The notes under the pieces are model-generated. The model was not told the origin of the DNA. It searched no databases and was given only the letters and a program-made list of their open reading frames with translations. Positions 1-40,931 of a DNA stretch of 64,000 bases are shown one piece after another (position 1 is the stretch's first letter; every line of letters starts with the position of its first letter). The position numbers and the translations under genes are program-made. The stretch covers positions 16,022,017 through 16,086,016 of the forward strand of contig NC_134509.1 in assembly GCF_027942865.1 (NCBI RefSeq), read 5' to 3'. Source of the DNA: Odontesthes bonariensis. Its lineage: Eukaryota > Chordata > Actinopteri > Atheriniformes > Atherinopsidae.

Positions 1-403
1 GCACAGCCACACATATCGACAACACGACATACAGAACCTAAAAAGAAACAGAGAAAGCAGAGGAAGTGAGACAGACGTATCCTGGGATTTTGTCACAGAC
101 AAAGACATATTTTGACCATTATCGTAAACAAACAAAAAAAAATTGACCAGGATTAGAAGCTAGAGTGGAAAAATGCATTCAGATGTGCCGCACTAGTCGG
201 AGCACGCTTCAAAAGCAGAGCAAAAAGTACCTAACAACAACGATTCTGCTGACTATTTTCTTGAAAGATCAATGACAAAGCAATGTCTTATGGCGGCTAT
301 AATTGAAGGTACTGTGGCAAAAGTACGTCATAACATCGAACAGAAATAAGATTCACAGAAAAATGTTGTTAATAAGGTGTGATTGCATATGTGCATATCA
401 TAC
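1..403. other. No recognisable feature
   Basis: AT-rich sequence with no convincing exon on either strand. If the minus-strand gene starting at 1107 is real, this is probably its second intron. Confidence 0.4.
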
Positions 404-1107
404 ATGCAGTAGAGACAGCAGAGTGGCATGGCAGGGTGTTGGCACAGCCTGAAACTCTCTCCTGATAGCAGAGTGGAGGGCATCAGCAGAGATCAGCGGT
501 CCATCCACCAAGGAGTCTTCCTCTAAGCTTCGGTTCACATCTGCTGATGAACCTGCCTGCTAAAATGAAGAGATCTTCACAGTGAGAATTTATTCTAAAA
601 GGGGATGAGGGGGTCTACCCTCTTCCCTTTGGGACAATATTAACAACTGAATCACCACTTTTTTTTAAATTACCTACTGAGCAGAGTATGACTTAGATAG
701 AGGGACATTTGTCCCTTTTTTTAAAAACTATATAACGTTGCGTCTGTCTGGACAGTTTCTTGAATTCATAATTTTATGTCCAGTTTCACCACCCGATGGC
801 ACACAAATGCAGTCATAGAGAGTAAAAAAATGACTATATATAGTTTATGTGCAAGTAAATGAAAGAGAAACTGATATACATGACCACAAAGATAAGTCTT
901 AGCAGACGCGAGATCGGTTTAGAGCTGACATTTTGCTAAAATGCATATGTACAACAGACACAACAGACGCAGTTGTTGGTACGCAACAAAAGAGAGTAGC
1001 GCTAGCTAGTTCCCATGCTAGCTGGCTAGTTAGCCGTTGACATGACAACCAGTTAACGTTAAATGATAGGTACATACGGTATAAACCGATGGTCCTTTTG
1101 GATCCAT
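404..1107 (-). CDS. Possible 5' part of an unrecognised gene (two exons)
   Basis: I do not recognise this protein. A first exon at 1107-1078 reads MDPKGPSVYT from an ATG in a fair Kozak context (AAAGAAATGG) and stops at a GTATGT donor. A second exon at 559-404 follows a TTTTAG acceptor in the same phase (52 codons, starting QAGSSADVNRSLEEDSLVDG) and could end at a GTATGA donor. If that donor is not used, the frame stops two codons later. An ETS/GABP-like CCGGAAGT lies about 80 bp upstream of the ATG, as in many housekeeping promoters. The gene would run off the left end of the window in the same direction as limch1. No domain, signal peptide or membrane segment is visible. The exons could be false, because only two are seen and the second donor is weak. 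Confidence 0.35.
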
Positions 1108-1186
1108 TTCTTTCAGGCTTTTAAAGAGCAAGTGTAACAACAAACAACATAAGTTAACATATCTGTTGCAAGGGCGGTAAACGTAA

Positions 1187-1194
1187 ACTTCCGG
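1187..1194 (-). promoter_or_regulatory. ETS/GABP-like site upstream of the unknown gene
   Basis: The minus strand reads CCGGAAGT, the core ETS-family site that often marks TATA-less housekeeping promoters. It sits about 80 bp upstream of the candidate ATG at 1107. Its function is inferred from motif and position only. Confidence 0.35.
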
Positions 1195-1850
1195 TTCCCC
1201 CTTTTTCTTTGTCCGTTCTCTGTTAACATTCTTTTCCTAGCTTGATAGTTCCGATGTAACAGCAAATTCTCTGATCTGATAAAGATTTGTAATCACTTGA
1301 AATAATTTATTGAACTTTTTGCATTCATTTTGCATGCCAGTTATTTAACTCTGGGTGTTGTTTGTGGAATTGACGTTTGTCAATATCTAACGGTGGAATG
1401 AAAATAATCTGAAAAAATTGTTCCACACAAATACATTTTTGACAAAATTCGTGATCTTCTCCCTTTTCTGAGAATATTTCAGGATCACAATTTTTGGCCA
1501 CCGGCTATCAGTTGTGAGCATATCTAAATACTCTAAAGTTTAAAGGAGTTTTTAGAGCATAGCTCATACATGAGAGTATGAAATAAGGTAGGACAAAGTA
1601 TGTATGCAATTGTCATACCGGTGGGCCACTCCTTCAGTATTTGGGTCACATAATCTAACAGGTCATTGAATTTGTTTTTACACCTCTGATTTTCTTCCAA
1701 AACATAAAGTTATTGTATAAAAAAATTGAAACAGTAATGTACATGTTGATCAAAGTAGGGACATTTCTTAAATAAATTCATAGAAATTATTGCTTAAGGT
1801 TAATTTGGGTTGAGTAAAGAAAGAAAGTAAATAAAAAACTCATTTAAAAT
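1195..1850. other. Short intergenic spacer
   Basis: AT-rich stretch between the limch1 poly(A) region and the putative promoter of the unknown gene. No ORF with coding character or repeat family was recognised. Confidence 0.4.
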
Positions 1851-1852
1851 AT

Positions 1853-1858
1853 TTTATT
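1853..1858 (-). terminator. limch1: Candidate limch1 poly(A) signal
   Basis: AATAAA on the minus strand (tttatt on plus), about 1.34 kb downstream of the limch1 stop codon. It would define a 3'UTR of about 1,340 nt (roughly 1835-3195). Other signals within this UTR are possible; cDNA was not available. Confidence 0.5.
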
Positions 1859-2275
1859 GATAAACATACAGTTGCTATAAAATACAACAAACTGCGCTTT
1901 GTTCCTCGGTGGGATGAAGACGCTGTTGGATGTCTTGATGGATATAAGACAGAGGAAAGAGTGAGTCAGCTCGTACTCTAAGGAGGCAACGTTTGTGATA
2001 GAGGCAGATGAGGAGAGATTTTAGGACACTGAATTGTCAAAAAAGTTGGAATAACAGGGAAGCAGCAAATAACTTTGTGCCATTGGTTTTAGTTCATCAG
2101 GCGAGCTGGAAGGGACAGAAAAAGATTAGGAAAGGCTGATACATTGAACATTTTTCTGCTGGTATGGAACTGTGTTTCAAGTCAAATCACACAATGCATT
2201 CACATCAATAAATGCACACACTAATAACGGACACCCACAGACACACCCACACACAATGTGCCTAGACCCAGAGGT

Positions 2276-2277
<2 letters not shown>

Positions 2278-2306
<29 letters not shown>
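2278..2306. repeat. (GT)n microsatellite
   Basis: About 29 bp of TG dinucleotides in the presumed limch1 3'UTR. Confidence 0.95.
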
Positions 2307-2309
<3 letters not shown>

Positions 2310-3195
2310 TACTCTCGCCTTTCCATTCATTACATAAGGCACTGATTCAAATGCAGACTGTCTATGAGATGAAAGAACAGCTAAAACATCCTAAAGGGAA
2401 CATATTCAAAATGCAGAGAGTATGTATTATTACTTAATAACATGCATTCTTATTTAGATAAAAATGAATAATAAAGAAAAAGCTTGCGTAAGTTAGCCAG
2501 ATTCCCAAATCTTCAAAATTATTATAAAGATGTACAACATAGAAGAAGACAGTTTAAGTTCCAACGCTGAGAAAGTAACTACTCATTGTCCATCTGAGCA
2601 ATACTCAGAATAACTTAAATATGTTCCTGTTTCATGCAAAATTGTAAACCCAAAACCCCAAATTAATGAAAAGGTATGCGTAAGGCATTACAATAGTCAA
2701 GCTACCTCAGGTTATCCAACCCAACCACTTTGCATCACAATTAGAGAGTGGAGTACATGATCAGCACATAATCAGAGCACAAGCAGGAGTTGATGAGTCA
2801 AGACTGAGGGACCAAGTAGTGTTCAGCTTTCAGTGTAATATATGTTGCTTGTGACAGAGGAGATCCTGGTATTGATGTGCAAAGGCCTAAACATACTGTT
2901 TTCTTTATAACATCCATGCTACACACCTTAAAAATAAGTGTATAGATGTGTACAGTTAAGAAGTACATCAATTGTATTGCGTCATTAAATCCACACGTCA
3001 GCTCAGCTTCTCTGTCATGAACATCTATCCAAGCTGTTTGTGCATTTCATGGGAGGAACAAAGCAGAATGTTTGCAAAGCTCGGATGATTCCACGACTAT
3101 TCCAGAATGTCCAGAATGTGACCTAAGGCTCTGGAATTGTTCCCCCTTCCAATAACCGCCTGTGATGATGAGGCTCCAGTTCCAAAACATGGTCA

Positions 3196-32670
<29,475 letters not shown>

Positions 32671-33010
32671 CTCCGGGCAGGCCGTCCAACCACGACTGAA
32701 GTCGGACGGGGATGATACGCTGATATGTGTTCTCCCCTCCCCGATGTCTGTCCGTTATCTCCCTCCTCTCTTTCTATAACCCCACGCGCAGTCACGGCGT
32801 CACTTAGCTCTGTTGTGCCCCGCGCGACTTCTGCTCAAGCTGTGGCGCAGAGACTGAGAGGGAGCTTCTCGCAACTGCGAGGCTGCAACACGAACCAGGC
32901 GCTAAAAATATCGATTCCTGCACCCCGAACTGTGTTAAGCTGACGATACTTTGCTGTCCTCACCCACCGCCGCTGCCGCGCATTTCAGGGGGGCGTGAAC
33001 GCGCAGGCAG

Positions 33011-34351
33011 GAATCTCTGCGGGGGAGGTCGAGAGAGATAGGAAATACAGGAATATATATATGAGAGAGAGAGAGGGATGAGGGGGCTGCAGAAGAGGTC
33101 CCGTTATGTCACAGCCTCCCAACGGTGCAAATTACCTGCCAGGTGACACGAATCAAGTTCGCAAACATATGGGACATAGTTTGGAGCATATTTTCTGTTC
33201 ACTTCATGAGGTCACATGAAAGATCAAAATAGATTTCTTTGGGTTATAATAGGCAAGGTCTGACACATTCCAACAAATTATTCCTGTATATAAATGTGGA
33301 TATCAGTTCACACGGTCCTCTGATATTGTGCTGTACTTACTATATAAAGTGGACGTTTACTTGCTATTGAAGAACAAATCTAAACAACTCGGGCTGTTTT
33401 ATTGGAGCATTCAGCTGTGTTCCTAGTGCACGGAGCAGTCTGCAGATTCTCCAAATCTTTTGATAATATGTACTTTAGATGATTGATTATTCAAGGTCTT
33501 CACAATTTTACACCGAGGGAGATTATTCAGAAATACATTTACAGTCTGTGCGTAGTTTTTGCTGAGACTTTGCCTCTTTGGTGCTCTTTTTATGCCCAAT
33601 GTTGGCGTGTAACCCAACTGATTGTCACATGGTCGTCTGGGCAGGCAGTAAAATGTGTCATTTTTCTAATGTGAATTTAAAAAAAAAAAAAAATAAGATT
33701 GAGTTTTTTTTTTTAAATAAACATTTTACACAACAGCCAAACTATAGTAATCAGGGTTGTACTTTTTGTCTAAGTTTAACATAAATTAAAATTGAGCCAC
33801 AGATAGTTGTGCCACGTCCCCACTCAGTCCCTTCCTTTGTAGTATAGTCTCAGTTCTGCATCTCTGAAAGGATCTATGCAAGCTACTGTTTTTACCTCCA
33901 CAAAGTTCTTTGTTGCCCTCCCTTTTGTCTTCATCATTAATATAAAAAAGTCCTATTGTTCTGGTCAGTATAATGTATGTTGCTTGCCCAACACAGAGCC
34001 AAGTTTTGTGTCAGCACCCAGAGTAGAGGGTCATGCTGTTGACCACTCCATTATTCTCCTCGTTTCAGCCTTCTGTAGCTGGAAAGCAGCCAAGCTTAGT
34101 AAGGAGAAGTCACAGAGCCTAAGGGCACTTAACACTTCATCACCCCATGTAACAAAAGTCTGACTTGGGTGTCACCTACAATGTAGAGTGGTGACCAAGA
34201 GTCAAGGTTTTAAAAGCAAGATATACTAAATCTTTAGAGTTAAAAACTAAATAAATAAACTCTTGATCCAGATAAAGAGGAAGATTTCCCAGCAGGACTT
34301 TGATTTTTCTGATATACAAAGGGGGGACACATACACACATTTAACGTTTGC
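33011..34351. other. limch1-uchl1 intergenic region
   Basis: About 1.3 kb between the limch1 promoter and the likely end of the uchl1 3'UTR. It contains an (AG)n run near 33060, A/T homopolymers at 33678-33715 and no recognised gene. Confidence 0.5.
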
Positions 34352-34357
34352 TTTATT
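34352..34357 (-). terminator. uchl1: Candidate uchl1 poly(A) signal
   Basis: AATAAA on the minus strand, about 840 nt downstream of the uchl1 stop codon. It is the first canonical signal noticed after the stop, so the 3'UTR is inferred as roughly 34335-35195. Confidence 0.45.
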
Positions 34358-35195
34358 AAATTCCCACAGCTGTACTACAGCAACATAGGATTTGGAAAGT
34401 GCAGAAATTTGAACACAGCTAGAAATACAACTCACCCTTCACGACACAAAAACCCAACATACAAAAGCACGTCATTAGGATTATGGTCCCAATAACTGAA
34501 AGGTTTGTATAATTTGTGCACATCAGTGAAAAGCTCATTTCAAATAAAGTGTGTTTCTCAATTTCTGAAAAACAGTGAATTAAGAGAAAGCAAACAATCC
34601 GGTAGGGCTTCACACTTCTCAAAGAAGACCTTAGTTTGCCGGAGAAATGTCAAAATGTCACCCAAGAACTCCAAACATTCGAGCCTTCTCTGAACAATGG
34701 TTAAATTATTCCTACAGATGCATTTGGGCTGCTTGGAGAAGTGTCAGATGTTTGTAAACCCAACCACAGCAGCTGAAGGCTGCAGAGGAACAGACGGAGA
34801 ACTCTTGGCACAAAAAGGTATTTAAATGATCTGAATTTCACACCAATGCACCAACATACAAAGGAAACAGCTAAATAACATGCATGCAGAGGTGAGATCT
34901 ACCCATGTTTTACAATTTTCACAGCTGAATGCGGATATCCCAAAAACAGTTTGGACAAGCTTGTAGTAGCTAAAGTTAGCAAAGCAAAAGGCTTTGATCA
35001 GAGTTTGTATGTGCTAATGTTGAAGAACGCCCTGTTCATAAGTTGAGAAAGCAACAGCGTCCTTTATAGTGCATAGTGTCTGCAGATGTATGTGCACACA
35101 AATCACTGTGGGTACCTGTTGATTGTGTTTGGCATGTGAGTGTTCCAAAAACATTTTGGTTAACAATCTGCCCGATTTGGCATCTTGCCGAACAT

Positions 35196-38100
35196 CTAAC
35201 TCTGACAAAGAGCCACCGCTGAGAAACGGACTTCCCCTTGCTCTCTCTGCATGAATCCACGGCACACTTTGGCTGCATCCTAGGTGTGAGCGACAGAACA
35301 AAAGTGTCACTTGGGCTGAGATTTGATGCACATTTGAATTCATTTTCAGAATGTCTGATATAATAAAAAAATGGTTCAAACATGCAAAATGTTTATTTCC
35401 AGTTTTGCTGGAAATATTTCAAATCACTTGAATAGCAATGATTTTTGTCCAATGCTGGCAGTCAGAGTAGAGCTTTAAATACAATTAGTAATTCATGAAG
35501 CCATTTTTCTAGTCATCACTGAGGAGTGTTTTGATTTTTAAATCAATTTTACTCTTCAGTAGATATGCAAATGCAAATTTTAAAAAGCACCAACAAAATG
35601 TTGAACAACAAATCAGTTTTACTTACCACGACAAAGGAGTCATCCTTAGTCGCTCCATGGTTCACGGGTCCATTCAGTTTCCCATCTTCAAAGCAAATAC
35701 CACACTTATTCACAATGTAAACGTATACAAACTTATGAGCGCATTTGCACACTTACCAAATTCAAAAAGCTGTTCGTTTATGTTGACAAAGGCAATGAAG
35801 TGAAAGTTGACTTTGTCAGCTTCTGGCTGTGAACATTAGATAAAGAATTAATACAGGAGTAAAAGCGGCTGCAGCCCTACACTTTATACTATGAGGTTTC
35901 AAAGCAGAGTTTCTCATCTCTCAGATATCTGATGTGCCAACTCACAAACTATACAGACAGTGGGAGCTAATAAGTGCTGAAAGAGAATTCATTCATTAAA
36001 TCAGTACAAGTCTGAGGTGAATTTAAGTAAATATAAACAGCAGAAGGAAACAAGCAGGCTAATCATTGTTGCAAATTAATGACTAAAAGTTAAGTTATTT
36101 GGAGAACCCCTGTCATATGCACACCTGATGAGGCTAAAGATGTTAGTTACAGATGCTGATATTGTACCCAAGTATCTTACCCGACATTGTCCCTGCGCAG
36201 CAACCTCATTGTGAGCATCATAGATTGCCTGGGAGGGAAAAAAAAAAAAAAAAAAAAAAGTGAAATTAAGATTCAGATAATTATTTATAGTAAAATCTAC
36301 ATGTAAAGTTGCAATGTAGCCTTGACAACCAGTACTTTCAACATAATATGATAGGATTTAATAGTGTGTGGTGCCCCCTAGTGGCTACAACAAGGCTTGT
36401 TGGTTATTCATCACAATTTGAATTGTGATCCATCAGGAGTTTATTGTCAACACTAAATGCGATCTAGTACTAAATGGAAGCTATGCATGACCCAATACTG
36501 TAGATATGCTAGTTTAGCATCTGCTAGCATTCACTCTAAAATATTTCTTACCTTGTTCTTCTCCAGATGTTTTGCACGGTCATCAGGAGACATGTTCGCA
36601 GTCTCATTCAGAAACTTCTTTAAGGCGGAGTCACTATCTGAAAACACCAATGATAGCCTGGTGAGCTGGTTCATATTTAGGAACCCGTCTCATTAAACTT
36701 CCTTCACAGATTATATATTGTAGGGATTAACATTTTGTTTCTCTGTCCAGAACAATTCAATAAGTGCTTCATTCAAAAAAGTATTCCCTGTATCTGACTT
36801 TAAGAACATGTAAAACCATCTGCTAGTCTGGTGATCTTCTCTCAAGTTATGCAAAGATATTCAAGTGCCCTAAATTGGCACAAATTCTTTTTTACCCCCA
36901 TTAATGACCCACTAAATGGAATAACTCAAAGGAAATAAAAAAGAATATATTAAAAAAAAAACCTGACAAACACATTCTCCTAAATCTACTGCCGCCCTCT
37001 TTGACAAGCCCCCCCCCACTCATTTGAATTGGCAGAGTGAGAGGTCTGCGAACGCTGAACCATTGATACTGGCCAATATTATATATTTAAAAATAGAAAG
37101 AAAGTTTCAACACACAACTCAAATGAAAACTTGCTTTTTAGAAAAAAAAAAAAATGTAAAGAACTATTGATGGGCTGAGGGTTGACACTTAACACCTGTC
37201 AGGCTTCAGCTAGTCAGCATACACGAACAAGTGACAGTCAGGCAAACCAGCTTAAAATTGTCTCGTATACAAAAATGAGGGCTTGAAAAGAGGATCAAAA
37301 CCCCATTTGAGGCAAGTTTAGGCATGTACTCTTTTCTCAAAGTTACCAAGTTGCATAATCAAATGGTTTTCTCACAAGCCATCCATCTTCGTGTGCAGGT
37401 TGCAGCCTACTCAGCACAACAAAAAACCCAACATGGCTGTAGGAGCTGTTGTTTTCTTACAGCTTTAACTTGCAGGTTTAATCCCATTTTCACCACAGGC
37501 AGCGGCGCCGAGACACATCACCTTTAGATGGCATCTAACGACGCGTGGCTGGCGGGTCGATTGCATGCTTTGCAACTGCTTGTTGGACCCCTAGCTGTAG
37601 GCATGCGTGCTTTTAAATGTTTGCGTCAAGCAGATCGTCAACATTTATTGATCGTAGGAATAAATGGGAATGTCACCCAATGGAGAAGATTTCTGATTAT
37701 CTGAAGCACATCAGAGCGGGTCTCTTCCCCCGAGACCCGATCTAGCTGAATAAATTCAGCTAGTCACAAAAATGGCTCTAAACTCGATGCCTCATTTCAA
37801 TCCATCCACAACATGAATGAGATAAGGCAAGTCAGTTGCAGATGCCCTGAACCACAGTTGAACTGAGAACAGTGTTTGTGCATAGTTTAATGCATTGGAA
37901 ATCAACTGGCACCTCTTCGTGCTTATGGTGTAAATTTTAATGAGTCGATGACTTGAAGGCCATGTTTGTTTCGTTTTCAGAGCTGAAAATGCTTGCAAAG
38001 AAACTGCCAGAAGACAAAGCATGAATGCAGTTTTGAGTTTTGAGGAGGAACAAAGCACTTGTCTGCACTTCGCTTCCTGGTGTGACTCCGTTTTAAACAC

Positions 38101-39605
38101 ATCACTTCTGTGCAAAGGACAGCATTAAGATGAACATGATGGTAATAGGAGCTTTGGTCCATTAATATTCAATCACAGATTTAAAAAGAAATTCGCTAAA
38201 CAAGCACAAACATTTAAAAAAAAAAAAAATAAAAAAAATAACACTCAGTAGTAACTCCCCATTGGAAAAGGTGCTCATTTCAGGTACACTCACCAAAAGT
38301 CAACTTGTCTTTATTGTTGGCCACAGCGTGCACCAGGGCAATGGTGCCACAAGAATTGACTGCCGTCTGTTTCAGGAAATAAAGCTCAGAGCCTCCTGAA
38401 ATCTTGTCCGCCTGCTGAGCCCTGAAAGACTCGTGCTGCCATGCACACAGACAAAGAGCTTAGTCATTGTCCAAAGACTTGCATCATGTGCATCCAATTC
38501 AGCCACTTAATATGTGTGTGCAGATTTAGAAATAATCCCATCAAGATCAATAACTAATCTTGTGTTCAAGTCAGTTGAAGATGTCATCTTGGATTTAGGG
38601 AAACCAACATTTAAGTAAAATGAAAGTTAAAAACATTAATTCAAGATTAAAACCTTGCAAATATAGTTGTTTTTTTTAAAATCCTGAAGACAAGGTGTGA
38701 TTTCTGGTTATGGATATAAGATTGCCAGGTTACTCCACACGTAAGGTGGGGGGGTAAATATTTGCTGATTCACCATCCCAGACTCACACCAGCTTCTTCC
38801 TGCATGCCCTCCCTGCATCTCAGAGTCACCCCACCCCAGACAGCCCGTTTCTCTGGCACACCCTAACCTCATTCCATCCCAATCCAGGAAGTAGTCAACA
38901 CCGTCCCCCGATTATTACCTGTTGCGTAAGGGGGAAGAGCAGCATCAAGGCACAGCATGGTTTTGGGACGGCGGACAGTTGCTCACCCTCCAGCCCCAGC
39001 ACGTCAACGAAGCGCCAGCTTTCACCCGCGCCTAGTTTGTTCATGATCTGAAACATGTAGAAATCCAGGTTTACTGAATCAACAACAAACCAGTGAGCAA
39101 TTATAAGTCGGTAGAAGAAGCCCCTTTGAAGACGTTGAAAGATGCTGCGTTGCGCTGGTCCAGTCAGACCACACCCTGTAGCCCAGACACAGAGGGGCGC
39201 GCTGGGGAGGATGCTGCCGCTCCTTGGAGCAGATCTACGCTTCTCCTGCTCACTGTCGTGTGTTCTTTCAGTAATATCCAACCACTTTTACCGGCCCATA
39301 TGCCAATTTAAAGAGAAATCTACACCGATATGCCGTTTGGTGGCCTGGTGGTGTTTTAGCCTTTGTTTCAGTTACGGTTTAACGGCTGCACTGACTGACT
39401 AGCCTCACCGAAACTTACCTGGCAGTTGCATATAACTGTTACTAACGGTTCTCTGCGCCCAACGTTTGATACCCACCTTGTTCAGCATCTGAAACGACAT
39501 AAACAGAGATGCGAAAGTGAGTTCGCTGCCTGTGAAAGTGTTACGATATAAATTAAGTAGTTATCTATCCACCTCGGGATTAATCTCCATCGGTGTCCAC
39601 TCCAT
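35196..39605 (-). CDS. uchl1: uchl1: ubiquitin carboxyl-terminal hydrolase L1
   Basis: UCHL1 is a cytosolic cysteine protease that releases small adducts from the ubiquitin C-terminus and is abundant in neurons. Coding exons: 39605-39573, 39488-39477 (12-nt microexon MLNK), 39047-38919, 38435-38294, 36637-36552, 36228-36181, 35826-35757, 35685-35627, 35279-35196. They total 663 nt (220 residues; human 223) with all phases consistent. It starts [11 protein letters not shown]. The catalytic set is present: oxyanion Gln81 (KQT), nucleophile Cys87 ([11 protein letters not shown]), His159 (VNFHFIAF) and Asp174 (FDGK), matching human Q84, C90, H161 and D176. A 3-residue deletion lies just before the Gln. 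The protein ends ALCQS, so the human CKAA-type prenylation tail is absent. It lies upstream of limch1 on the same strand, as in human. Confidence 0.96.
39477..39488 (-). CDS. uchl1: uchl1 12-nt microexon 2
   Basis: ATGCTGAACAAG, encoding Met-Leu-Asn-Lys, lies between a TTTCAG acceptor and a GTGGGT donor. Including it gives the same length as human UCHL1 before the conserved [10 protein letters not shown] segment. Human S18Y is conventionally placed in exon 3, implying that human exon 2 is equally short. The microexon is therefore ancestral, not new. Confidence 0.88.
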
Positions 39606-39720
39606 TTTCGCAGTGACTTTGCAGGTTGTTGAGGCTGCGTGGTCGCTTGTTATTTTTTTTTTTTTAACTGTCGGTGGAAGTTCACGGCGCACCCGCACTT
39701 TATTCAGTCGACCATACCAC
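39606..39720 (-). promoter_or_regulatory. uchl1: uchl1 5'UTR and proximal promoter (approximate)
   Basis: Sequence immediately upstream of the uchl1 ATG on the minus strand. A run of A on that strand at about 39653-39665 precedes the GC-richer 5'UTR. No TATA box was recognised, and limits are approximate. Confidence 0.35.
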
Positions 39721-40069
39721 TTACTAGCAGACCCAGGGGTGTGTGCTCAGATCAGAGAACCGTTAGTGTGCAGATTTGCTGTGATTCCTTGGAAATATCA
39801 GTTGTATTTAAATGTCAGATTTACCTTATAACGTGTTCAACCAGAGGAACACCCAAGAAAGTAACGCATCGTTATTAACAAAATTAGATGGAAGAGAAAT
39901 ATCCCCGCAAAATACGAGAACTCCGTGTTTAAACACGTAATTTCTAGAAACGAAGGCGTGCCGTATTGATTGCTCCTTATCAACATCTGCGTCTGGTTAA
40001 AGAGACAGACAGTTGTGGAATAAAAATAATTATAACAATAATCTGTCCATCTTATTGCCAACTGCATTT

Positions 40070-40168
40070 CAGTTCAGCTCAAATTCAGTTTATTTATATA
40101 AGACCAGTTCCTAACAAAAAGTCTTCTCGTGACACTTCACAGAGAAAGCAAAAAAAAAAAAAAAAAAA
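40070..40168 (+). repeat. LINE/SINE 3'-tail relic with poly(A)
   Basis: The run tcaaattcagtttatttata followed by a decayed core and an A-rich end (40150-40168) resembles the 3' tail of teleost L2-type LINEs and their SINEs. It is short, so the family is uncertain. Confidence 0.4.
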
Positions 40169-40666
40169 GAACGATGCAATGTTGCAAAGAGAATATTCTG
40201 GAAAACTGTTATTTCATAGGATTTATGTGTCTTACTGAAGATATGCAGGTACTCTTCTGGTATAATTTCTTTGTATTTTTGCCCTTTATCATATTGTGCA
40301 GTTTGATCTTTGTCATTTTCCCTCATAGGACTCGTAATCAGGTGTTTTAATAAGATACCAGATGTCATCCAGTACAGGGCAATTATTGTAATTGGTTATT
40401 CAATGACAACTTCCCTATTATTAAATTTAAAAACTAAATCATGGGGGGAAATTACTGCTCTCCTCTGTATATCTTTTCCAGTGATGAAATTGTGGGGTTT
40501 GGCACTAGATACTAGATTTGATCATTTCTGCAGTTATCCATAAATTAATCCATAAGCCTCAGTAACTGCTCCCTTTTCTTTAGATTTAGATGACATTTGT
40601 ACTGAAACTGTTTATGCCTGATTGTTCTTATCAATGTATCTGGTTCCCTATGAGAATAATCCACTT

Positions 40667-40931
40667 AATAAATCAGTGTCTCGTGTTTATGAGAGTCTGT
40701 CTCTGTCTTCGTGGCAGGTCGTTTTAATATGTGGATCTTGTCTCCTTGTGCCACTTGGTGGCACTATAACCCACACTGATTCAACTATGAACAGTGAAAA
40801 ATAAATCAGTGTCTCGTGTTTATGAGAGTCTGTCTCTGTCTTCTGGCAGGTCGTTTTAATATGTGGATCTTGTCTCTTCGTTCCACTTGGTGGCACTATA
40901 ACCCACAACGATTCAACTATGAACAGTGAAA
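40667..40931. repeat. Tandem duplication of a 133-bp unit
   Basis: Two consecutive near-identical units, 40667-40799 and 40800-40931. Each begins aataaatcagtgtctcgtg, includes ggtcgttttaatatgtgg and ends tcaactatgaacagtgaaaa. They differ by a few substitutions and small indels (for example tcttcgtggcag against tcttctggcag). High identity implies a recent duplication. Confidence 0.9.

Larger units (their letters stand above)
1853..3195 (-). other. limch1: Probable limch1 3'UTR
   Basis: Sequence between the limch1 stop codon (3198-3196) and the candidate AATAAA. It contains a (TG)n tract at 2278-2306 and no coding potential. The extent is inferred from the poly(A) signal alone. Confidence 0.45.

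Noticed and set aside
39477..39488. uchl1 microexon as a novel intron gain
   Set aside because: The well-known human S18Y variant is placed in exon 3, so human exon 2 must also encode only about four residues. The structure is ancestral.
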